A DNA stretch of 64,000 nt. It comes from DGNJ01 sp002388905 (GTDB lineage Bacteria; Pseudomonadota; Gammaproteobacteria; Pseudomonadales; Porticoccaceae). The stretch covers positions 32,799-96,798 of the forward strand of contig DAITSJ010000012.1 in the NCBI GenBank assembly GCA_036843405.1, read 5' to 3'. The position numbers and the translations under genes were made by a program. Below are positions 8,404 through 18,119 of the stretch, in pieces (position 1 is the first letter of the stretch; each line of letters opens with the position of its first letter). The notes under the pieces are model-generated. The model ran no database searches and was not told where the DNA came from. It saw nothing but the letters and a program-made list of their open reading frames with translations.

Positions 8404-8553
8404 ATGATGCAATCCGCGTATAGCGGCGTCATGGTGGGGAGACTCACGGGTGAAATTCGAAATAATTCGGCACAATTGCCGGGTTTTTCTAATGGCAATT
8501 CGATTTATGATCATGACCGATACTTTCTCGAATATTCGGTTCGGGGTATTTGA
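8404..8553 (+). CDS. possible 49-residue small protein coupled to the sensor gene
   Basis: An open frame starts with ATGATG at 8404 and ends in a TGA at 8551-8553. That stop shares its last base with the start codon of the giant sensor (TGATG arrangement). It fills the whole space between the binding-protein gene and the sensor. The predicted peptide is hydrophilic and has no signal peptide. No family is recognised. It may simply be a translated leader that couples initiation of the sensor gene. There is no strong ribosome site before 8404. Confidence 0.3.
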   Translation: MMQSAYSGVMVGRLTGEIRNNSAQLPGFSNGNSIYDHDRYFLEYSVRGI

Positions 8554-11500
8554 TGAGCAGATCTATTTTTTCAAAGCTCGAGTTCTGGCAGCAGTTGATC
8601 ATTACCTTTACTATCGGGATCATCATTCTTGCCATTACTACCTCCACTGCCCTTACCGTTATTGCCAATAAGTCTGTAAAACGTCAAATCATCGACCAAG
8701 GGCTCTACCTTACCGATTCAATCGGAAGGCAGGCCCGCCTGGCCCTGCTCTACCAGAGTGCTGTTGCGGCGGGCGATACGGCCAGGATTGCTCTTCAGTT
8801 TCCCGATGTCGTAGGTGTCGAGATTGTTACCGAAAAAGGTGAGACCCTTTTCAGGGAAGGCGAGCCGGTACATGGAGTGTCGGAAGCTCGTGTACCTGAT
8901 TCCCCGATGTTACTTCACGAAGACGATAACAGCCTGCTGTTCACGGCACCTGTAAAAACCCAAAGGGAACAGGAGCTGCTATGGAATACGGAATCTGAGG
9001 AAAACCGATCGGACGGCGAGGTGATAGGCTATGTGACCCTCGTGCTTTCCAAGTCGACGCTGAACGGAATGACACTTCAGATATTGCGAAGCAATATCGC
9101 AATTTCAACGCTGGTGGCGATCATACTGCTGATCCTGCTGCTATTCCTTACTCGTCGACTGACCATCCCTATCCGTGAACTGTCGCGGGTCATGAGAAAA
9201 GCCCAGAGTGGCGAAATGAACCTGCGCTCTTCCCTGAAAGGGCCGCGCGATATCGAGAATATGCAGAAAGCCTTTAATACAATGATGGCTTCGCTTGAAA
9301 CCCGGACGATCGAATTACAGAATGCGCGGGACCAGGCACTTGAATCCGCGAAGGTGAAGTCGGAATTTGCCGCGAACGTTTCCCATGAATTACGCACGCC
9401 CATGAATTCCGTCGTGGGCATGCTCGACCTTTTGTCGGTTATGGGGCTCGACACGAAGCAATACGAATATGTCGAAACGGCAAAGATGTCGGCACAGAAT
9501 CTTCTGGCGCTGATCGATGACATCCTGTCCTACGTGCGTTCGGATTCAGGCAATGTCATTATCGACTCCAGGCCTTGTAATCTCCACCAGGTCCTGGAGG
9601 ACGTCATCAATCTCATGGCCACCCAGGCGCTGCGCAAAAAGCTGGATGTTGGATACATCATATCTCCAGAAGTCTCATCGGTATACACAGACCCCCAGCG
9701 ACTCCGCCAGGTCCTTATCAATCTTATGGGGAACGCTATCAAGTTTACTGAATCCGGGGAGATTTCAGTTCATGTGAGTCTTGAAGGGAGTGCCGAAAAG
9801 CATATCCTTTTTGTCGTGAACGATACGGGAATCGGTATATCCCAAGAGGCGCAGGGGCGTGTTTTTGAAGCCTTTACACAAGAAGACTCTACTACAACCC
9901 GAAAATACGGTGGTACGGGCCTTGGGCTCGCAATTTGTAAACAATTCATTGAATTGATGGGTGGTGAAATCGCCCTGAGTAGTGAGCAGGGAGCAGGTAG
10001 CCAATTCCGTTTCTCTGTTCCATACAAACCGGCTGAACCGGTAGAAAGATCTTTTAACAGACCTGATTGTTCAGGCATGAAGGTTCTTGCGGCCGATAAA
10101 AGCAATATTGTAAGAGCGTTCCTGTCCGCCTGGTTCGAAAATAGCGGTGCCAGTGTCGATATGGCCGATAGCGCCATGCAGTTATTGAACGCAATCAACG
10201 AAGCTGACTCAAAAAATACTCAATACGATTATATTTTCATTGACGAAAATATTCCCGGAATTACGTTGGGCGACCTGATTCCGCTAATAAGAAAACACGT
10301 AAGTGCCGCCGATGCTGACATCGTTACTTTGGTAAATCCATGGGCGGTCAGCCAGACTACAAAGTTACACGATTCCCTTATTTTGGAGAAACCGCTTTTC
10401 GATACCAAATTGTCCCATTTTTTCAGTCCCTCTGGCGATAAAAAGACGAGTGAAGGGCCGGCCGTTGCGGATCAAAGCCACGACTTTTCTGCGGCTTTTA
10501 ATAGTAAGGTTCTGGTTGTTGATGACAACCAGGCCAACAGGCTTGTCGCTGGCGGCATGCTTGAGAAAATCGGTTGCGAATATGAATGCGCCTATAACGG
10601 CAAGGACGCGGTCGATCTGGTTTCCAGGAAGTCTTTTGATGCTGTCCTAATGGATTGCAATATGCCGGTGATGGATGGCTACGAAGCCACGTCCGTGATC
10701 AGAAAACTTGAAAATGACGCCAGGCAACTTCCGATTATCGCTATGACCGCCAACAATAGTCCGGAGGAAAAAGAGCATTGCTTACAATCGGGCATGGATG
10801 ATGTTATTACAAAACCACTGACTATCGATGTCCTGCAGAGGAGACTTCTTCAGTGGGTGGAAGGCAAGGAACTGGATATCGGGTCCGGGGATACCATTGA
10901 GGCCGAGAACGATGTGGAGACAAACTTCGATTCAACTGTAGTCGGTTCTCTTAAGTCCAGTGTCGGTGAAGTGTTTAGCGCGGTTGTGGAGGCATTTCTG
11001 GAAGATGTTCCAATGTACCTGGAGAGTCTCAAAGCCGCGATCGGGCAGGGCGATTCCCGACAGGTCTATGAACTGGCCCACACCATAAAGGGAAGTGCAT
11101 CCAATTTTGGGGCCTATAAGGTTTCAACAATCGCCAGGGCCATAGAGGAAAAGGGCCAGAAAGAGGATTTGCTCGGCACCGATAAGTTATACCTGGATCT
11201 CTTGGATAAATGTAAGCTGCTTAGCCGGGATCTTGAAAATTATCTTATTGAGTACAGGGAAGGGAAAGACCGTACCGCGGCCAAGAGAGAAGAGATTTCG
11301 ACAATTCTGGTTGCCGATGACGATCGGTCCATGCGCATTGCATTTTCGAATGCCCTGAGGGATGAAGGTTACCGGATACTTGAGGCATCCAACGGACAGA
11401 GTGCTCTGGCGTTGTGTTCAAGGGCAATGCCCGACCTGATTCTCATCGATGCCATCATGCCGGAGCTTAACGGGTTTTCCGCCTGCAAGAAAATCAGAGA

Positions 11501-12992
11501 AATGCCGGAAGGCGACGATGTCCCGATTCTGATGGTCACCTCGCTGGAGGACGAGCAGTCCATAAGCCGGGCATTCTCTGTTGGGGCCACGGACTACATC
11601 ACCAAGCCGGCCAACTTTTCCGTTCTGCGTCAACGTGTCGCACGACTGCTGCAGACGAGTCGTGTCGAAAAACATGTACGAGAACTTGCCTACCACGACG
11701 TGTTGACCGGTTTGCCCAACCGGGCTTCGTTCAATCAACAACTCAGGCATAAGATAAGCCGGGCAAACCTTAATGGTAAAAAGCTCGCGATTCTTTTCCT
11801 GGATCTCGATCGCTTCAAACTGATTAATGACTCCCTGGGACACGATGCCGGCGATCTTATCCTGAAAGCGGCAGGTGAACGTATCAACCATTGTGTGCGA
11901 AAAAACGACCTGGTAGCCCGCCTGGGCGGCGACGAATTTACCATCGTGCTCGAGGATATCGACTCCCGGGAAATCGCCGGCGATATCAGCAACAAAATCT
12001 GCGAAGCCCTTAATGCGCCCTTTGTGTTTCTTCGCCAGAAAATGTTCGTTTCTGCCAGCGTGGGCATATCGGTGTACCCCGACGACGGCATCGATGCCGG
12101 CGATTTGTTGAAGCATGCGGATACCGCGATGTTCAAGGCCAAGGAATCCGGTAAAAATTATTTTTACTACCAGTCGGGTATGGAGGATGAGATAACCGAG
12201 AGGCTCGAGATCGAGCGGGGTATTCGAAACGCAATCGAGCACGACCAAATCGTGCTTTTCTACCAGCCTCAGATCGATTTGATTTCAGGCAGGGTGTGCG
12301 GTGTGGAGGCACTTGTGCGCTGGAAGCATCCTGAGAGGGGGATTATCCCAGCCGGTGAGTTTATACCTGTAGTGGAAGAAACCGGTCTGGTCGGCGAACT
12401 GGGTAAAGTGGTTATGCGCCAAGCAGTCGAGCAAATGCACCGGTGGCATGAAAAGGGGCTCGACCTGAAGGTTGCCGTCAACGCATCCGGCGGGGAGTTC
12501 AAGGATGGAAGGCTAAGGCAGCAGGTCTTTGATTTGCTCGCCAAATGGCAGGTGCCGGCAAGCCTCCTCTCTGTTGAGATCACGGAGACGACGCTCATGG
12601 AGCATCCGGAGCTTGCACAATCGGAACTCGTAGCGTTGAGGGAACGCGGCATATCCATTGCCATCGACGACTTCGGCAGCGGATTTTCGTCCCTGAATTA
12701 TCTGAAGCGATTCTCGGTGGATGTGCTCAAAATCGACCGGGACTTTGTCAAGGACTGCCAGGACGACAAGAACGATCAGGCTATTATTTCCGGTATCATT
12801 ACGCTTGCAAGAAGCCTCGGCCTGAGGGTTGTTGCCGAGGGGGTCGAGGAACTAAGCCAGTTAAACTTCCTGCGCAGCGCCCACTGCGACGTGGGCCAGG
12901 GGTATTACTTTGCCAAGCCCCTTGCGGCGTCCGAAGTGGAAGAAATGATCATGTCGTCATCCGGAGATGAGCAGACCAGTCAATTCCATTGA
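8553..12992 (+). CDS. hybrid sensor kinase with three receivers, Hpt, GGDEF and EAL
   Basis: A 1479-residue inner membrane protein. In order it has TM helix (about 15-38), periplasmic domain (40-180), TM helix (183-203), HAMP, HisKA with SHELRTP (phospho-accepting H278), ATPase domain (NAIKF near 392, GGTGLGLAIC), a weak receiver (about 505-630, acidic pair partly lost), a canonical receiver (D701), Hpt (H843), a third receiver (D966), GGDEF (1125-1129) with the RxxD inhibitory site exactly five residues before it, and EAL (1252-1254, in GVEALVRW, plus DDFGSG). Both cyclase and phosphodiesterase motifs look intact. It probably senses the state of the upstream binding protein and sets cyclic di-GMP level. 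The ATG at 8553 is preferred over the TTG just before it. Confidence 0.92.
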   Translation: MSRSIFSKLEFWQQLIITFTIGIIILAITTSTALTVIANKSVKRQIIDQGLYLTDSIGRQARLALLYQSAVAAGDTARIALQFPDVVGVEIVTEKGETLFREGEPVHGVSEARVPDSPMLLHEDDNSLLFTAPVKTQREQELLWNTESEENRSDGEVIGYVTLVLSKSTLNGMTLQILRSNIAISTLVAIILLILLLFLTRRLTIPIRELSRVMRKAQSGEMNLRSSLKGPRDIENMQKAFNTMMASLETRTIELQNARDQALESAKVKSEFAANVSHELRTPMNSVVGMLDLLSVMGLDTKQYEYVETAKMSAQNLLALIDDILSYVRSDSGNVIIDSRPCNLHQVLEDVINLMATQALRKKLDVGYIISPEVSSVYTDPQRLRQVLINLMGNAIKFTESGEISVHVSLEGSAEKHILFVVNDTGIGISQEAQGRVFEAFTQEDSTTTRKYGGTGLGLAICKQFIELMGGEIALSSEQGAGSQFRFSVPYKPAEPVERSFNRPDCSGMKVLAADKSNIVRAFLSAWFENSGASVDMADSAMQLLNAINEADSKNTQYDYIFIDENIPGITLGDLIPLIRKHVSAADADIVTLVNPWAVSQTTKLHDSLILEKPLFDTKLSHFFSPSGDKKTSEGPAVADQSHDFSAAFNSKVLVVDDNQANRLVAGGMLEKIGCEYECAYNGKDAVDLVSRKSFDAVLMDCNMPVMDGYEATSVIRKLENDARQLPIIAMTANNSPEEKEHCLQSGMDDVITKPLTIDVLQRRLLQWVEGKELDIGSGDTIEAENDVETNFDSTVVGSLKSSVGEVFSAVVEAFLEDVPMYLESLKAAIGQGDSRQVYELAHTIKGSASNFGAYKVSTIARAIEEKGQKEDLLGTDKLYLDLLDKCKLLSRDLENYLIEYREGKDRTAAKREEISTILVADDDRSMRIAFSNALRDEGYRILEASNGQSALALCSRAMPDLILIDAIMPELNGFSACKKIREMPEGDDVPILMVTSLEDEQSISRAFSVGATDYITKPANFSVLRQRVARLLQTSRVEKHVRELAYHDVLTGLPNRASFNQQLRHKISRANLNGKKLAILFLDLDRFKLINDSLGHDAGDLILKAAGERINHCVRKNDLVARLGGDEFTIVLEDIDSREIAGDISNKICEALNAPFVFLRQKMFVSASVGISVYPDDGIDAGDLLKHADTAMFKAKESGKNYFYYQSGMEDEITERLEIERGIRNAIEHDQIVLFYQPQIDLISGRVCGVEALVRWKHPERGIIPAGEFIPVVEETGLVGELGKVVMRQAVEQMHRWHEKGLDLKVAVNASGGEFKDGRLRQQVFDLLAKWQVPASLLSVEITETTLMEHPELAQSELVALRERGISIAIDDFGSGFSSLNYLKRFSVDVLKIDRDFVKDCQDDKNDQAIISGIITLARSLGLRVVAEGVEELSQLNFLRSAHCDVGQGYYFAKPLAASEVEEMIMSSSGDEQTSQFH

Positions 12993-13075
12993 CCGGGTTG
13001 CGGGAACGACGGAAGTCGGACAGGATTCTTTCCCACGTCAGTAGGCTGACTCAAGAAAGCGGTCGCCGAATCCCT

Positions 13076-13480
13076 TCAGCGTTGCTCGATTTCCACCAGT
13101 GTCCCGAAGAAATCTTTCGGGTGCAGGAAGAGTACCGGTTTGCCATGAGCACCAATTTGGGGCTCTCCGGAGCCAAGGATCCTCGCGCCTTCCGAAACCA
13201 GTTTATCCCTGGCCTGATAGATATCCTCAACCTCGTAACACAGGTGGTGCATGCCACCTGATGGGTTTTTTTCCAGGAATTTGGCGATGGTTGAGCCCTC
13301 GCCGAGAGGATGCAATAGCTCGATCTTGGTGTTGGGCAGCTCGACGAATACCGTGGTAACCCCATGATCGGGCAAATCAACCGGTTCGGAGACGTTGGCG
13401 CCGAGTGTGTTTTTGTAGGTGTCCGATGCGGTTTTCAGGTCGGGGACAACAATTGCGACATGATTCAGTTTGCCAATCAT
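13076..13480 (-). CDS. mce: methylmalonyl-CoA epimerase
   Basis: A 134-residue vicinal-oxygen-chelate fold enzyme that interconverts (2S)- and (2R)-methylmalonyl-CoA. The metal-binding pattern is visible: H7 in LNHVAIVV, an acidic ligand in the first module (TKIELLHPLG), H78 in GGMHHLCYEV and the terminal Glu in GTLVEIEQ. The length is normal. It is the last gene of the minus-strand operon with mutase, carboxylase and MeaB. GGAGA lies just upstream of its ATG. Confidence 0.93.
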   Translation of the reverse strand: MIGKLNHVAIVVPDLKTASDTYKNTLGANVSEPVDLPDHGVTTVFVELPNTKIELLHPLGEGSTIAKFLEKNPSGGMHHLCYEVEDIYQARDKLVSEGARILGSGEPQIGAHGKPVLFLHPKDFFGTLVEIEQR

Positions 13481-13509
13481 TGGATTCTCCAGAGACTGTA
13501 TTGAAAAAA

Positions 13510-14499
13510 TCAGGAGACTGATTCTTTATAGAGCTTCACTATTTCCTGGGCTGCGACCGTCGGCGGCTTTTCTCCGGATGTTACTGCTTTTTCTACATCC
13601 GGTAGCGCATCGGCAATAGCGGGGTGATTTTTCAGATCGACGATAAGTGATTCTGCGGTTTCCCGCCACATCCAGTCAAGCGCTTGCCGGGATCGTCTAT
13701 GCTCCCATTCGCCGGTTTCCTTCAGGGAACGTGCAAATTCCTGAACCAGTCCCCAGGCTTCCCTGATACCCTTGCCGCTCGTTGCCGAGCAGGGCTCCAC
13801 CCTGGGCTCCCAGCTCTGGTGTTTGTGGGATAGAAACTGAATGGCGGAACGGTAGTCGGAGACAGTATGGTTGGCTGTGCTGGCCTGTTCGCCGTCGGCC
13901 TTGTTGACCAGAATCAAATCAGCCAGTTCGGTAATACCCCGTTTCATGCCCTGAAGTTCATCGCCGCCGCCTGGAAGCAACAACAGAAGGAACATGTCGG
14001 TCATTTCGGAAACCATGGTTTCCGACTGGCCGACGCCGACAGTTTCAACGATGATCAGGTCGTGGCCGGCTGCCTCGCACAATAACAGTGTTTCTCGGGT
14101 ACGCCGTGCCACACCGCCCAGGGTCTCGCCCGCCGGAGAAGGGCGAATATAAGCCTCCTTTCGCCGGGACAACATTTCCATCCGGGTCTTGTCACCCAGG
14201 ATGGAGCCCCCGCTGATGGAAGAACTGGGGTCCACGGCCAGGACGGCCACCTTGTGGCCCAGATCGATGGCCTGGTTGCCAAATACCTCGATAAAGGTGG
14301 ATTTTCCCACGCCGGGAACGCCGGTAATCCCCAGACGAATTGAGTTGCCGGTATCGGGCATCAGGTTTTCGAGCAGTTGATTGGCCGCCTGCCGGTGGTC
14401 CGATCGGCTGGATTCCACCAGGGTGATACCCTTGGCAAGGGCCCGGCGGTCGCCCCGCCGGATTTCCTTGGTCAGTGCTTCGATGTCGGGAATTCGCAT
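13510..14499 (-). CDS. meaB: MeaB, methylmalonyl-CoA mutase chaperone GTPase
   Basis: A 329-residue G3E-family GTPase that protects methylmalonyl-CoA mutase and gates delivery of its cobalamin cofactor. The P-loop GVPGVGKST is at 60-68. DPSSSISGGSILGDKTRM and VETVGVGQSE follow as switch regions, and NKADGE as the guanine-specificity motif. It lies 29 bases before mce and 27 bases after the carboxylase alpha gene in the direction of transcription. Confidence 0.95.
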   Translation of the reverse strand: MRIPDIEALTKEIRRGDRRALAKGITLVESSRSDHRQAANQLLENLMPDTGNSIRLGITGVPGVGKSTFIEVFGNQAIDLGHKVAVLAVDPSSSISGGSILGDKTRMEMLSRRKEAYIRPSPAGETLGGVARRTRETLLLCEAAGHDLIIVETVGVGQSETMVSEMTDMFLLLLLPGGGDELQGMKRGITELADLILVNKADGEQASTANHTVSDYRSAIQFLSHKHQSWEPRVEPCSATSGKGIREAWGLVQEFARSLKETGEWEHRRSRQALDWMWRETAESLIVDLKNHPAIADALPDVEKAVTSGEKPPTVAAQEIVKLYKESVS

Positions 14500-14526
14500 G
14501 ATGCCTGTCCGTCACCCCGGTGACGT

Positions 14527-16512
14527 CTACTCGAATTCCAGAATGGCCTGATCCACCGTGAGGCTGGCGCCTTCTTCGGCGAGGACTTCCTTGACCACGC
14601 CGTCTTCCATGGCGCGAAGGCTGTTTTCCATTTTCATGGCCTCGACCACCGCCAGTTCCTCACCTTCCTTCACTTCGTCGCCGACTCCGACCTTCAATGT
14701 GATAAGCAGGCCAGGCATCGGCGAGAGCAGGAACTTGGACAGATCCGGTGGTTCCTTTTCGAGCATATGGCTGTTGAGCTCGAGAGTCCGGGGTGTCAGG
14801 ACCAGGGTCTTGAATTCCGCTCCGCGATGGAAGAGGCGGTAGTAGATCCCTTCCGGATCGACCTGCACGCAGACAGGTTTCTCGTTAATGGTGGCTTCGA
14901 ACAGGGGCTGGCCACGTTTCCAAGCCGTCACGACTTCATAGGGCTTCCCGTTAACGGTCAGGGAGTAGCCGCGTTCGTTGAGCACGACACTGGTGTCGTA
15001 TGTTTCGCCGCTGATCAGGACTTTCCATTCCGACGGCGCCGCGTAGCCCAGGCCCCGGGTCTGTCCGCTCAGGCCCTCGGCACGCTTGGCGAAGCTCTGG
15101 TTGACGCAGGCAGCCACGACCACCGGCACATTGATATCCCGGTGGGGAATATCCTCAGCACTGAAACCGTCCGGAAACTCCTCGGCGATAAAGTTGGTGG
15201 TCAGTCGACCCTCCACGAAACGAGGGTGGACCATCAGGGCGTTGAGGAAACTGATATTGTGGTTGACTCCGCGAATATAATAGGCATCCAGCGCATCCAC
15301 CATCCGGTCGATAGCAGCGGTTCGCGTTTTGTCGTAGGTGATCAACTTGGCGATCATGGGGTCGTAGAACATGGAGACTTCGCCGCCCTCGAAGACGCCG
15401 GTGTCGATACGGACGCTATCGGTTTCCGGCGGAGGCATATAACGGGTGAGCCGGCCGGTGGAGGGCATGAAGTTACGGAACGGGTCTTCGGCGTAGACGC
15501 GGGTCTCGATGGCCCAGCCTTCCAGCTTGACGTCATTTTGGCCAACGGGCAGTTTCTCGCCCGCGGCGATGCGGATCATCAACTCGACGAGATCCAGACC
15601 GGTAACTTTTTCGGTAACCGGGTGCTCCACCTGGAGACGGGTGTTCATTTCGAGAAAATAGAAGTTCTTATCCGCATCAACGATAAATTCCACCGTGCCC
15701 GCGGACTGGTAGTCCACGGCCCTGGCCAGGGCAACGGCCTGTTCGCCCATGGCCTTGCGGGTCTCGGGATCGATGAAAGGCGAGGGCGCCTCCTCGATAA
15801 CCTTCTGATGACGTCGTTGAATGGAGCACTCCCGCTCGCCCAGATAAAGGGTGTTGCCGTGGCTGTCGGCGATCACCTGAATCTCGATATGTCGGGGTTC
15901 CTGGATAAACTTCTCGATGAAAACCCGGTCGTCGCCGAAGCTGGAGCGGGCCTCGTTGGTGGCGCGCTCGAAACCATCCCGGCATTCCTCCTCGTTCCAG
16001 GCCACGCGCATACCCTTGCCGCCGCCGCCGGCCGAGGCTTTCAGCATCACCGGGTAGCCGATGTCATTGGCGATCTGAACAGCGTGCTCGCCGTTCTCCA
16101 CCACGCCGGTGAAACCGGGGATGGTGTTGACGCCGGCTTCATCCGCCAGGTTCTTGGAGGTGATCTTGTCACCCATTGCCTCGATGGCCTTGCCGCCGGG
16201 GCCGATAAAGGTAATGCCCTCTTTGTAGAGCGCTTCAGCAAACTTGCGGTTCTCCGACAGAAAGCCGTAGCCCGGATGGACCGCATCGGCACCAGTCTGT
16301 TTGCAGGCATCGATGATTTTGTCGATGACCAGATAACTTTCGCTGGAGGCGGCGGGACCGATATGAACGGATTCATCCGCCATCTGGACGTGGAGTGCAT
16401 CCCGGTCGGCATCGGAGAAAACCGCTACAGTGCCGATACCCAGGCTTTTGGCGGTCTTGAAAACGCGGCAGGCGATTTCACCGCGGTTGGCAACGAGTAT
16501 TTTCTTAAACAT
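14527..16512 (-). CDS. pccA: propionyl-CoA carboxylase alpha subunit (biotin carboxylase and biotin carrier)
   Basis: A 661-residue protein with an N-terminal biotin carboxylase domain (MFKKILVANRGEIACRV start; ATP-grasp with KASAGGGGKGMRVA; EMNTRLQVEHPVTE), a middle linker/BT domain, and a C-terminal biotinyl domain with the biotin site EAMKMEN at about K627. It carboxylates biotin with bicarbonate and ATP for the beta subunit. The operon with methylmalonyl-CoA mutase makes propionyl-CoA the most likely substrate. A related acyl-CoA (acetyl or methylcrotonyl) cannot be excluded from this subunit alone. Confidence 0.9.
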   Translation of the reverse strand: MFKKILVANRGEIACRVFKTAKSLGIGTVAVFSDADRDALHVQMADESVHIGPAASSESYLVIDKIIDACKQTGADAVHPGYGFLSENRKFAEALYKEGITFIGPGGKAIEAMGDKITSKNLADEAGVNTIPGFTGVVENGEHAVQIANDIGYPVMLKASAGGGGKGMRVAWNEEECRDGFERATNEARSSFGDDRVFIEKFIQEPRHIEIQVIADSHGNTLYLGERECSIQRRHQKVIEEAPSPFIDPETRKAMGEQAVALARAVDYQSAGTVEFIVDADKNFYFLEMNTRLQVEHPVTEKVTGLDLVELMIRIAAGEKLPVGQNDVKLEGWAIETRVYAEDPFRNFMPSTGRLTRYMPPPETDSVRIDTGVFEGGEVSMFYDPMIAKLITYDKTRTAAIDRMVDALDAYYIRGVNHNISFLNALMVHPRFVEGRLTTNFIAEEFPDGFSAEDIPHRDINVPVVVAACVNQSFAKRAEGLSGQTRGLGYAAPSEWKVLISGETYDTSVVLNERGYSLTVNGKPYEVVTAWKRGQPLFEATINEKPVCVQVDPEGIYYRLFHRGAEFKTLVLTPRTLELNSHMLEKEPPDLSKFLLSPMPGLLITLKVGVGDEVKEGEELAVVEAMKMENSLRAMEDGVVKEVLAEEGASLTVDQAILEFE

Positions 16513-16563
16513 AGGCGTTTTCTTTTAAAATCGTGAATTCCTGATTTGCGACTGACCTGTGTG

Positions 16564-18096
16564 CTACAGGGGGATGTTGCCATGCTTGCGCCACGGGTTT
16601 TCCAGTTCCTTGTCCCGGAGCATGGCCAGGGAACGGCACACCCGTTTACGGGTTTCGTGGGGCATGATCACGTCGTCGATATAGCCGCGCTTGCCCGCAA
16701 TAAAGGGGTTGGCAAAGGTCTGGCGATATTCTTCCGTTCGGGCCGCGATCTTTTCCTCGTCCCCTATATCCTTGCGAAAGATGATCTCCACCGCCCCCTT
16801 GGGCCCCATGACGGCGACTTCCGCCGACGGCCAGGCGAAATTGACATCGCCGCGCAGATGCTTGGAGCTCATCACGTCGTAGGCGCCGCCGTAGGCCTTG
16901 CGGGTAATGACGGTGACCTTGGGCACCGTGGCTTCGGCATAGGCGTAGAGCAGTTTGGCGCCGTGCTTGATAATGCCGCCATACTCCTGGGTGGTGCCGG
17001 GCATAAAGCCCGGTACGTCAACCAGCGTCAGGATGGGAATATTGAAGGCATCGCAGAAACGCACAAACCGTCCGGCTTTCTTGGCGGAATCGATGTCCAG
17101 GCAGCCGGCGAGCACCAGGGGCTGGTTGGCCACCACGCCGACAGTGGAACCTTCCATGCGGATAAATCCGATGACAATATTCGGCGCATAGTCCGGCTGA
17201 AGCTCGAAAAACTCCCTCTCGTCGCCGATCTTCACGATCAGCTCCTTGATATCGTAGGGCTTGTTCGGGTCGTCGGGCACCAGGGTGTCCAGGGACATGT
17301 CCTTGCGGTCCGCCGGGTCATCCGTGGGCCAGACCGGCGGCTTTTCCCGGTTGCTGGCGGGCAGGTAGTTGACGAAGCGCCGCAGTTTCATCAGGGCCTC
17401 GATGTCGTTCTCGAAGGCCAGGTCCGCGACACCGGATTTGGAGGTGTGGGTGACGGCGCCGCCCAGTTGTTCCGCGGTCACGGTTTCGTGGGTTACGGTT
17501 TTCACCACTTCCGGACCGGTGACGAACATGTAGGAGCTATCTTTGACCATGAAAATGAAGTCGGTCATGGCAGGGGAGTAGACCGCACCGCCGGCGCAGG
17601 GGCCCATGATCATGGAGATCTGGGGAATAACTCCGGACGCCATGACATTGCGCTGGAATACCTCCGCATAACCTCCCAGGGAGGCGACCCCTTCCTGGAT
17701 CCGGGCGCCGCCGGAGTCGTTCAGGCCGATAAGCGGGGCGCCCATCTTCATGGCCTGATCCATCACCTTGCAGATCTTTTCGGCATGGGCCTCCGACAGA
17801 GAGCCGCCGTAGACGGTGAAATCCTGGCTGAACACAAAGACCAGCCGGCCGTTGAGCGTGCCGTAGCCCACCACGACCCCGTCGCCGGGCACATGATGCT
17901 CATCCATGCCAAAGTCCGTGCAGCGATGCTCCACGAACATGTCCCACTCCTCGAAGGAGCCGGGGTCCAGGAGCAGTTCAATGCGCTCGCGCGCGGTGAG
18001 TTTACCTTTGGCATGCTGGGCGTCGATCCGCTTCTGGCCACCGCCCTGGCGGGCCTCTTCGCGTTTCGCCTCCAGCTGTTCGATGATTTCGTGCAT
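16564..18096 (-). CDS. pccB: propionyl-CoA carboxylase beta subunit (carboxyltransferase)
   Basis: A 510-residue carboxyltransferase of the PccB family. It transfers carboxyl from biotin to propionyl-CoA to give methylmalonyl-CoA. Typical segments are GTLNGRLVFVFSQDFTVYGGSLSE, GGARIQEGV, MGPCAGGAVYSPA, VPGFMPGTTQEYGGIIKHGAKLLYA (each seen within longer matches) and the C-terminal IDDVI(M)P region. It lies between the mutase and alpha-subunit genes on the same strand. Confidence 0.93.
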   Translation of the reverse strand: MHEIIEQLEAKREEARQGGGQKRIDAQHAKGKLTARERIELLLDPGSFEEWDMFVEHRCTDFGMDEHHVPGDGVVVGYGTLNGRLVFVFSQDFTVYGGSLSEAHAEKICKVMDQAMKMGAPLIGLNDSGGARIQEGVASLGGYAEVFQRNVMASGVIPQISMIMGPCAGGAVYSPAMTDFIFMVKDSSYMFVTGPEVVKTVTHETVTAEQLGGAVTHTSKSGVADLAFENDIEALMKLRRFVNYLPASNREKPPVWPTDDPADRKDMSLDTLVPDDPNKPYDIKELIVKIGDEREFFELQPDYAPNIVIGFIRMEGSTVGVVANQPLVLAGCLDIDSAKKAGRFVRFCDAFNIPILTLVDVPGFMPGTTQEYGGIIKHGAKLLYAYAEATVPKVTVITRKAYGGAYDVMSSKHLRGDVNFAWPSAEVAVMGPKGAVEIIFRKDIGDEEKIAARTEEYRQTFANPFIAGKRGYIDDVIMPHETRKRVCRSLAMLRDKELENPWRKHGNIPL

Positions 18097-18119
18097 AATT
18101 TTATCCTGCCTTTCGCTTG

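Noticed and set aside
12989..13261. 90-codon plus-strand frame starting at the sensor stop
   Set aside because: Runs antisense to the epimerase gene and has no recognisable domain, although its start overlaps the sensor stop.
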